From an uncultured Oceanobacillus sp. (lineage in GTDB: Bacteria > Bacillota > Bacilli > Bacillales > Amphibacillaceae), in assembly GCA_938004015.1 (NCBI GenBank), contig CALKWU010000033.1, forward strand, positions 1 through 46,879: DNA of 46,879 nt, in the 5' to 3' direction. Positions 41,418-46,879 of this stretch are shown piece by piece. A program made the position numbers and the translations under genes. A model generated the notes under the pieces. The model did not search any database. It worked only from the letters and a program-made list of their open reading frames with translations, and was not told the origin of the DNA. Each line of letters begins with the position of its first letter. Position 1 is the stretch's first letter.

Positions 41418-42044
41418 ATGGTTCGGGTAACAGTAGTTGATGATCATGAGGTCGTAAGAAAAGGGATTATCGCTTATTTGAAAACCGATCCGCGCATTGA
41501 CGTTGTCGGAGAAGCGGAAAGCGGCAAAGAAAGCATTCCGATCATTGAAAAGGAAAAACCGGATGTCGTGTTGATGGATTTGATCATGGAAAACGGCAAC
41601 GGCATCGAAGCGACGAAGAAAATTATGGAAATCCATCCGGACTGTCGAGTCATCATTTTGACGAGTTATTACGATGATGAACAAGTTTTTCCGGCATTGG
41701 AAGCAGGGGCGTTCAGTTATCTGTTGAAAACCTCCTCCGGTACGGAAATCGTCGATGCGATTTTAAAGGCGAGCGAGGGAGAAAATGTCATCGAACCGAA
41801 AGTGGCTGGGAAAATGCTGTCGAATTTCCGTAAAGAAGAGAAAAAACCCCATGAAGAATTGACGGAAAGGGAGATGGAAGTGCTCCTTTGCATCGGTAAC
41901 GGTATGACAAACCAAGAGATCAGCGAACATTTATTCATCGGCATTAAAACAGTGAAAACCCATGTAAGCAACATATTATCGAAACTTGGTGTGAAGGATC
42001 GGACACAAGCTGCCGTCTATGTCCACCGCAACAATTTGTTGTGA
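41418..42044 (+). CDS. liaR: Response regulator LiaR (VraR)
   Basis: A 208-residue NarL/FixJ-type regulator. The receiver domain has Asp8-Asp9, the phosphoacceptor Asp54 (VLMDLIMENG), and the switch residues Thr/Ser and Lys104-region (LLKTSSG). The C-terminal LuxR-type HTH (LTEREMEVLLCIGNGMTNQEISEHLFIGIKTVKTHVSNIL) binds DNA. It is the output of LiaFS. AAGGGGG precedes the ATG, 12 bases after liaS. Its own target promoters are not evident in this window. Confidence 0.94.
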   Translation: MVRVTVVDDHEVVRKGIIAYLKTDPRIDVVGEAESGKESIPIIEKEKPDVVLMDLIMENGNGIEATKKIMEIHPDCRVIILTSYYDDEQVFPALEAGAFSYLLKTSSGTEIVDAILKASEGENVIEPKVAGKMLSNFRKEEKKPHEELTEREMEVLLCIGNGMTNQEISEHLFIGIKTVKTHVSNILSKLGVKDRTQAAVYVHRNNLL

Positions 42045-42067
42045 CTGTCGCGTCACGGAACGGTCAC
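42041..42067. promoter_or_regulatory. Helically phased GTGAC/GTCAC repeats upstream of bdbC
   Basis: GTGAC (42041-42045), GTCAC (42052-42056) and GTCAC (42063-42067) are separated by exactly six bases each, an 11-base period. They overlap the liaR stop and lie just upstream of the bdbC promoter. This could be an operator. Confidence 0.35.
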
Positions 42068-42087
42068 AAGGAAATTAGGCATAGAAA

Positions 42088-42116
42088 TTGTTTTTTTTCC
42101 ATCCCATTCGTATAAT
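42088..42116 (+). promoter_or_regulatory. Sigma-A promoter of bdbC
   Basis: TTGTTT (42088-42093), a 17-base spacer and TATAAT (42111-42116), 31 bases before the ATG. Confidence 0.75.
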
Positions 42117-42147
42117 GAGTAAGAAAAGTAACTGAGGAGAAACATCA

Positions 42148-42582
42148 ATGCAAACATGGACGAAAAAAGCGGAAAACATATTGCTCATCATTTGGATCCA
42201 AGCGCTTATTGCTACAATCGGCAGTTTATTCTACTCTGAAGTGATGAAATTCATTCCGTGTGAATTGTGCTGGTACCAGCGGATTTTAATGTATCCGCTC
42301 GTCATCATTTACGGTGCGGCTCTTTTGAAAAAAGATGTGAAAATCGCCTTTTCCGGTTTGATATTAAGTGGAATCGGCATGGTCGTGTCCACGTACCATT
42401 ATTTATTGCAAAAAGCGCCCGCATTCCATGACTTGGGCGGAGCTTGCAGTGGACCCGTACCGTGTAATGCCATTTATGTGAATTATTTCGGCTTCATCAC
42501 CATTCCTTTTATGGCAGGTGTCGCCTTTATCGTCATTTTTGTATTGCATCTACTTTTAGTGAGAGAAACGAGGAGGAACTAA
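42148..42582 (+). CDS. bdbC: Thiol-disulfide oxidoreductase BdbC (DsbB-like)
   Basis: A 144-residue, four-segment membrane protein. The first redox pair is CELC (Cys38, Cys41) before the second segment, and the second pair is Cys100 and Cys106 in the second outer loop, as in DsbB/BdbC. It reoxidises an extracytoplasmic thiol oxidase by passing electrons to quinone. In B. subtilis BdbC works with BdbD in competence and secreted-protein folding. Here the next gene, 5 bases on, encodes a thioredoxin-like membrane protein, its probable partner. Confidence 0.92.
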   Translation: MQTWTKKAENILLIIWIQALIATIGSLFYSEVMKFIPCELCWYQRILMYPLVIIYGAALLKKDVKIAFSGLILSGIGMVVSTYHYLLQKAPAFHDLGGACSGPVPCNAIYVNYFGFITIPFMAGVAFIVIFVLHLLLVRETRRN

Positions 42583-42587
42583 AGCGA

Positions 42588-43070
42588 ATGGGAAAAAAAC
42601 TTACCATTATCGTTGGGGTCATAGCAGTTTTGTTTGTAGCACTCTACTTTGCACTTGATTATAAAAACAACCGGGCGTTAGAGGGAAATAATCCATATGG
42701 GAAAACGGATTTACACCAGTTGACGATCGATCAATTGGACGACCCGTTATACGACAACCAAATTTTGCCGGAAGATTTGCTGGAACTTGTAGAGAGCGGA
42801 GAACCGGCCACCGTTTATTTTTACAGTCCGGACTGTATTTATTGTCAACAAACGACCCCATATCTTGTGCCATTGGCAGAGGAAATGGACATCGATATGA
42901 AAAAATTGAACCTGTTGGAATTTGGAGAGGAAGCCGGGCCATTCGGAATCCGTTCAACACCGACCGTCATCCACTATGAGGGTGGCAAAGAAGTAGCCCG
43001 TTTGGAAGGTCAATATCCGGAAGAACAATATGAACAATTTTTCAATGAATTCGTATTGAAAAACGAATAA
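42588..43070 (+). CDS. Membrane-anchored thioredoxin-like protein, probable BdbC partner
   Basis: A 160-residue protein with an N-terminal membrane anchor (about 4-23) and an extracytoplasmic thioredoxin fold. The active site is SPDCIYCQQTTP (Cys83, Cys86) and the cis-Pro loop is RSTPTVIHY. It is shorter than BdbD and lacks the helical insertion of DsbA-type oxidases, so it resembles a plain thioredoxin. Coupling with bdbC suggests it is kept oxidised and introduces disulfides, but reductase activity cannot be excluded. The gene begins at ATG 42588 just after the bdbC stop. Confidence 0.85.
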   Translation: MGKKLTIIVGVIAVLFVALYFALDYKNNRALEGNNPYGKTDLHQLTIDQLDDPLYDNQILPEDLLELVESGEPATVYFYSPDCIYCQQTTPYLVPLAEEMDIDMKKLNLLEFGEEAGPFGIRSTPTVIHYEGGKEVARLEGQYPEEQYEQFFNEFVLKNE

Positions 43071-43071
43071 A

Positions 43072-43109
43072 AAACCCGGGACTAGGGGGAACACTGGTCC
43101 CGGGTTTTA
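43072..43109. terminator. Bidirectional terminator between the thioredoxin gene and hmoB
   Basis: The stem AAAACCCGGGAC/GTCCCGGGTTTT is perfect, with a 14-base loop and A/T-runs on both sides. Confidence 0.9.
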
Positions 43110-43610
43110 TTCGTCTTCCTCTTCTGTATACATCTTGAAGTATGTGATATGGGGACTTTCAAATAGATAGGTGGATGATTTCACCGTCGCTGGTTGATGG
43201 GTTTCATGGAACTCATCCAACCCTTTCCAACGATTGAAATCTTTTTTCGTCCTCCATTGAGTCAAGACAATGTACATATTTCCTTTCAACGGCTTCAAAA
43301 AACGGAATGCTTGAAAACCAGGCATTTCTTCAACTAAATGTATTCTTCTTCCGATACGTTCTTCAAAAGTCGGCTGATTTTCTTCATCGACAGGAATATG
43401 ATTCATCACGACATAGCCGGCATCTTGGATATTCCCGATTGTTTCGACGATTTCATAGCCTCGTCCGGCTTGGAATACTTTTTTTCTGTTATGTTCGTAA
43501 TAGGCGAGACCACCTTCGTTATTATGCATCAACTTCATATCGAGATTGTCATGTTTTTCCACCAATTTCAATAAAAAATCAACCGTGCCGTTCGTCATGA
43601 AAGCTTTCAA
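43107..43610 (-). CDS. hmoB: Heme-degrading monooxygenase HmoB (YhgC)-like
   Basis: A 167-residue protein with a C-terminal antibiotic-biosynthesis-monooxygenase fold (about 70-165), including the MPGFQAFRFLKPLKG...YIVLTQWRTKKDFNRW block shared with HmoB and IsdG-type enzymes. These open the heme ring and release iron. I chose TTG 43610 because GAAGGGGA lies about 7 bases upstream and the resulting start (MKAFMTNGTVDFL) aligns with B. subtilis HmoB. A location next to pbpF is conserved in B. subtilis (yhgC-pbpF). Confidence 0.85.
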   Translation of the reverse strand: MKAFMTNGTVDFLLKLVEKHDNLDMKLMHNNEGGLAYYEHNRKKVFQAGRGYEIVETIGNIQDAGYVVMNHIPVDEENQPTFEERIGRRIHLVEEMPGFQAFRFLKPLKGNMYIVLTQWRTKKDFNRWKGLDEFHETHQPATVKSSTYLFESPHITYFKMYTEEEDE

Positions 43611-43772
43611 TCGAATTTCCCCTTCCAACGATATACTTATCTTTTATTTTACCCGATATGGAAGATTTGAACAGATAATCAACTCCTTTTCTTTAAAACG
43701 ACAAATTTCAGCAACAAATTCGCTTTATCGACTTCCGATATTATCGTATAATGCAGAAGTAGAGGTGGAATC

Positions 43773-45926
43773 ATGAGGATACGGAAATCATGGAATGCAG
43801 GAAAAATAGTAAAATGGAGTTTTGTCGGCCTTACTTCCGTCATTGGTTTAGGTCTTATCGGCTATTTGATCATCATTTTTCTTGGCAGTAAAATCGTCGA
43901 TGATGATACGTTGATTTTAGCGGAAACGACGACGATCGAAACTGCCGATGGTAAAGTAATCGCCGAACTCTATCAGGAGGATCGTGCTTACGTCCCTTTA
44001 GAAGATATACCGGAACATGTGATGGATGCATACATTGCGATTGAGGATCGGCGTTTTTACGACCATGCCGGAGTTGATTGGAAATCGGTGATGAGGGCGG
44101 TTTACCGTGACATCATCGCCATGGATAAAGTGGAAGGCGCCAGTACGATCACACAACAACTGGCGAAAAATTTATTTTTATACAATGACAAAACGTGGAC
44201 GAGAAAAGCAAAAGAAGTCATGGCGGCGCTTTATATGGAAAGGAAGTTTTCCAAAGATGAAATTTTGGAACTTTATTTGAATGAAATTTATTTCGGACAC
44301 GGGATATACGGAATTGGAAAAGCGGCAGAGTTTTATTTTTCGAAAGATGTGGAAGATCTCACCATTGCAGAGGGGGCGTTGCTTGCAGGTCTTGCGAAAG
44401 CTCCCAATGGCTATTCACCTATCGATTATCCTGAAAAAGCATTGGAGCGGCGGAATGTCGTTTTGCATGCCATGGCAGATGCGGGGATGATTTCCGCTGA
44501 AACGAAACAAATCGAACAAGGGAAAACATTGGGACTATCCGTGAAAGAAACGGCCAGTGCTTCATGGGCCGACAGTTATGTCGATCTCGTCTTGAAAGAA
44601 GCCCAGGAGAATCTCCAGTTTTCCATCGACCATTTGAAAGTCGGCGGCTATCGGATTGTCGTCGCGATGGATCCGCAAATCCAACAAATAGCATATGAAT
44701 CGTTCCAAAAGGATGAATATTTCCCTGGAAATACTCCCGCTGTCGAGGGCGCTTTTGTCATGATGGAAAAGGATAGCGGAAAATTGGTTTCTGCAATCGG
44801 CGGCAGAAATTATGTCTTGGGGGATTTGAACCGGACCATGGTGAAACGGCAACCCGGCTCGACTTTCAAGCCATTAGCGGTTTATGCCCCGGCTCTGATG
44901 CATGAAGATTATTCCGCCTACAGCCTGTTGCCGGACGAACAAGAAGTGAATGATTCGTATCTCGTGGCGAATGTGGACGGAACGTATGAAAAAGCAGTCA
45001 GTCTGTATGATAGTCTCGTTGCTTCCAAAAACGTCCCTGCCGTTTGGCTTCTCGATCAGATCGGAATTGAATATGCGAAGAACTATTTGGAAAAGATGGA
45101 TATATCGATTGCAGACGAAGGATTGGCCATTGCATTAGGCGGACTGGCAGAAGGGGTGACTCCTCTCGACTTGGTGGAAGGCTACCGCACGTTCGCAGCC
45201 GATGGCAAATTTGTACAAGCCTATACGATTGAAAAAATATATGACAAAAACGATGTGCTCATATACGAAAACAACCAAGAAGAAAAGGAAATATTCTCTC
45301 CGCAAGTTGCTTGGGACATGACGGAAATGCTCTCAAAGGCAGCGGCGAATTCACTCCGGCAGGCAGGAGGTTTTGAAAAAGCGATGGCAGGGAAAACCGG
45401 AACGACGCAACATCCGTTTGTGGAAAATCAAGCGAAGGATATATGGTTTGCAGGTTTTACGCCGGAATATGTGATGGCGACGTGGATGGGCTATGACCGA
45501 TCGGATAAACATCATTATTTGACTGGTGGCAGTTCATATCCGGCTAGCTTGACGAAATGGATTTTGGAAGAAATCGATTCACTCGAACCGCTTGCAAGTT
45601 CCTTCGAAAAACCGGAGGATGTGGAAAAATTGGAAGAACCGGTCAGGATTGATCCAGTGACGAACGTCCAAGCGAAATATGAGTTTGGCGGCATATCACT
45701 AGTAAAAGCAAAAATCACTTGGGAACCGTTGGATGATGAACGGGCGGTCTACCGGATTTATGAAGAAAGGGAAGGCGTCGATCGCCGGGTCGATGAAGTG
45801 CAGGGACAAAGTGAATACGTCATCGAACATGCATTCTTCAAGCCGAAACGGTATTACGTCGTTGCATATGATCCGTATACGAAAATGGAGAGTGTAAAAT
45901 CGGAAACGGTCGTTCTTGAATTTTGA
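43773..45926 (+). CDS. pbpF: Class A penicillin-binding protein PbpF (PBP2c)
   Basis: A 717-residue bifunctional peptidoglycan synthase. One membrane anchor (about 15-38) precedes the GT51 glycosyltransferase domain with EDRRFYDHAG (catalytic Glu91), GASTITQQLAKN, RKAKE and ELYLNEIYFG. The transpeptidase domain has Ser363-x-x-Lys366 (STFK), Ser418-Lys-Asn420 and Lys541-Thr-Gly543. A C-terminal fibronectin-III-like module (about 630-717) follows. In B. subtilis pbpF is expressed in vegetative cells and the forespore and contributes to spore wall synthesis. TATAAT at 43747-43752 is a likely -10. No terminator separates it from the next gene. Confidence 0.93.
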   Translation: MRIRKSWNAGKIVKWSFVGLTSVIGLGLIGYLIIIFLGSKIVDDDTLILAETTTIETADGKVIAELYQEDRAYVPLEDIPEHVMDAYIAIEDRRFYDHAGVDWKSVMRAVYRDIIAMDKVEGASTITQQLAKNLFLYNDKTWTRKAKEVMAALYMERKFSKDEILELYLNEIYFGHGIYGIGKAAEFYFSKDVEDLTIAEGALLAGLAKAPNGYSPIDYPEKALERRNVVLHAMADAGMISAETKQIEQGKTLGLSVKETASASWADSYVDLVLKEAQENLQFSIDHLKVGGYRIVVAMDPQIQQIAYESFQKDEYFPGNTPAVEGAFVMMEKDSGKLVSAIGGRNYVLGDLNRTMVKRQPGSTFKPLAVYAPALMHEDYSAYSLLPDEQEVNDSYLVANVDGTYEKAVSLYDSLVASKNVPAVWLLDQIGIEYAKNYLEKMDISIADEGLAIALGGLAEGVTPLDLVEGYRTFAADGKFVQAYTIEKIYDKNDVLIYENNQEEKEIFSPQVAWDMTEMLSKAAANSLRQAGGFEKAMAGKTGTTQHPFVENQAKDIWFAGFTPEYVMATWMGYDRSDKHHYLTGGSSYPASLTKWILEEIDSLEPLASSFEKPEDVEKLEEPVRIDPVTNVQAKYEFGGISLVKAKITWEPLDDERAVYRIYEEREGVDRRVDEVQGQSEYVIEHAFFKPKRYYVVAYDPYTKMESVKSETVVLEF

Positions 45927-45962
45927 ATGGATGCGTAGATATGGTATGGAGGATAGAGGTGG

Positions 45963-46823
45963 ATGAACATGGGAAAAACAGTGAAAGGTTTATTAGTTAT
46001 CGGTAACGGAACACGGCCAGGAGAAGAGACGGATCCGGACAACAAGCCGGAAGGAATCGAACGGTTTATCGAAACGACGGAAAAACAAGCGGAAAGTCTC
46101 CGCGATCAGTTGAACGAATTGCAAGACGGAACGGATTATCAAGTCTATGTCGGCTTTCCTTCCGCTTCACCGACAATTGAACAAGCGGTGGAAAAAATGG
46201 CGCAAGATGGTATTGATGAAGCGGTGTCGATCGTCCTCACACCGCATTATTCGACATTGACCGTCAAACGGTTCCAAGATCGGGCGAAAGCAAAAGCGGA
46301 AGAGTCCGGTATTGAATTATCGGTAATCAATAGTTGGCATGAAGCTCCCGGCTATATTTGGTACTGGACGAATGCCATCAAAGATATTTATGATGAGATG
46401 ACATTTGAAGAACAAGAGAAAACGGTCGTCCTGTTTTCCGCTCAAAGTTTGCCTGATAAAATCGTCGATGTAGGGGATCCATATCCGCACCAAGTGGAAG
46501 AATCGGCACAACTTATTTCCGATGCTTCCGGTGTCTTCCATTTCGATATCGGCTGGCAAAGTGAAGGGAATGGGTCGGAACCTTGGCTTGGACCGGACAT
46601 TGAAGATTTGACCCGTATTTTGTACCATGAAATGGATTATCGTTCGTTTATCTTTGCTCCGATCGGCTATGTGACGGATCAGCCGGACGTTCTGCATGAT
46701 ATCGATGTACGTTGCAAGGCGGTTTGCCAGGAGTTGGAAGCCCAATTTTACCGTCCGGAATTGCCGAATACGGACTTGTTGTTCATTGATGGTTTGGCGA
46801 ATGTCGTTTTAAAACATCAGTAG
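45963..46823 (+). CDS. Ferrochelatase-like protein lacking canonical active-site residues
   Basis: A 286-residue protein clearly related to HemH of B. subtilis (coproporphyrin ferrochelatase, 310 residues), with conserved blocks GLLV, LTPHYSTLTV, GDPYPHQVEESAQLI, GWQSEGN and PWLGPDIEDLTR. The catalytic His183 of SAHSLP is Gln161 here (SAQSLP); the axial Tyr13 is Asn15; Glu264 is Asp242; and Glu272 is Arg250. About 23 residues of the N-terminal porphyrin-cleft region are missing. Iron insertion by the known mechanism is therefore doubtful. GGAGG and AGAGGTGG support either ATG 45963 or 45969. It follows pbpF by 36 bases; hemE and hemY, its neighbours in B. subtilis, are not seen before the window ends. 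Confidence 0.85.
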   Translation: MNMGKTVKGLLVIGNGTRPGEETDPDNKPEGIERFIETTEKQAESLRDQLNELQDGTDYQVYVGFPSASPTIEQAVEKMAQDGIDEAVSIVLTPHYSTLTVKRFQDRAKAKAEESGIELSVINSWHEAPGYIWYWTNAIKDIYDEMTFEEQEKTVVLFSAQSLPDKIVDVGDPYPHQVEESAQLISDASGVFHFDIGWQSEGNGSEPWLGPDIEDLTRILYHEMDYRSFIFAPIGYVTDQPDVLHDIDVRCKAVCQELEAQFYRPELPNTDLLFIDGLANVVLKHQ

Positions 46824-46879
46824 GATTCGTTTAAGCGGAATTTTGTTTGAGAACAACAGCGAGAATGCAAGAAATGAAA

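Noticed and set aside
1..46879. tRNA, rRNA, CRISPR arrays, transposases or prophage genes
   Set aside because: I looked along both strands and saw no tRNA cloverleaf, no regularly spaced repeats and no transposase- or phage-like product.

Overview
The window is chromosomal DNA from an endospore-forming member of the Bacillaceae, of moderate G+C, that is not Bacillus subtilis itself. The evidence is the combination of a gerA-type germination operon, an alpha/beta SASP gene, YhcN- and YjcZ-type sporulation genes, sigma-G and sigma-E-like promoters, and a long run of genes collinear with the B. subtilis yhe/yha/hit/ecs/yhgC/pbpF region. Ribosome binding sites are strong, and GTG and TTG starts are common. 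I see no tRNA, rRNA, CRISPR array, prophage or intact insertion sequence.

Layout. 1-3.2 kb: a leftward gerA-gerB-gerC operon, cut by the window edge. 3.4-8.7 kb: a small zinc-ribbon protein, then a leader peptide and attenuator in front of a heterodimeric BmrC/BmrD-type multidrug exporter, followed by a membrane-anchored trypsin-like protease. 8.8-10.6 kb: sigI-rsgI and a YhdB-like gene. 10.7-15.5 kb: a YhcN lipoprotein, luxS, an M20 dipeptidase, a short-chain dehydrogenase, a 40-residue YjcZ-like membrane protein and a methionine aminopeptidase. 15.7-21.9 kb: azlCD, an MneP-like cation exporter, an IDEAL-domain protein, a chemoreceptor-like protein, a UMF1-type MFS transporter and a zinc-dependent phospholipase C-like protein. 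22.1-24.5 kb: fumC, a SASP gene and yheA.

24.8-36.3 kb is the yha block: yhzD, yhaQP (ABC exporter), yhaO-yhaN-yhaM (SbcCD-like proteins plus an unusually long YhaM-like HD protein), yhaL, prsA, a small membrane protein, yhaH, trpP and hit. 36.3-36.8 kb is a hairpin-rich noncoding stretch. 36.8-42.0 kb: ecsAB, a PAP2 phosphatase and liaFSR. 42.1-46.9 kb: bdbC with a membrane thioredoxin, hmoB, pbpF and a ferrochelatase-like gene.

Taken together the region is rich in envelope and stress functions: exporters, secretion folding (PrsA, Ecs, BdbC), cell-wall sensing (LiaFSR, SigI-RsgI, PbpF) and sporulation/germination.

The most notable observations are these. (1) The terminal hemH-like gene has lost the catalytic His, the axial Tyr and part of the acidic ridge of ferrochelatase, and lacks about 23 N-terminal residues. 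(2) A leader ORF, an antiterminator and a terminator are laid out in front of bmrCD as for ribosome-mediated attenuation. (3) A run of NAG triplets covers the trpP Shine-Dalgarno sequence, as expected for a TRAP site. (4) Two unexplained structured noncoding stretches lie at 24.57-24.76 kb and 36.35-36.75 kb.
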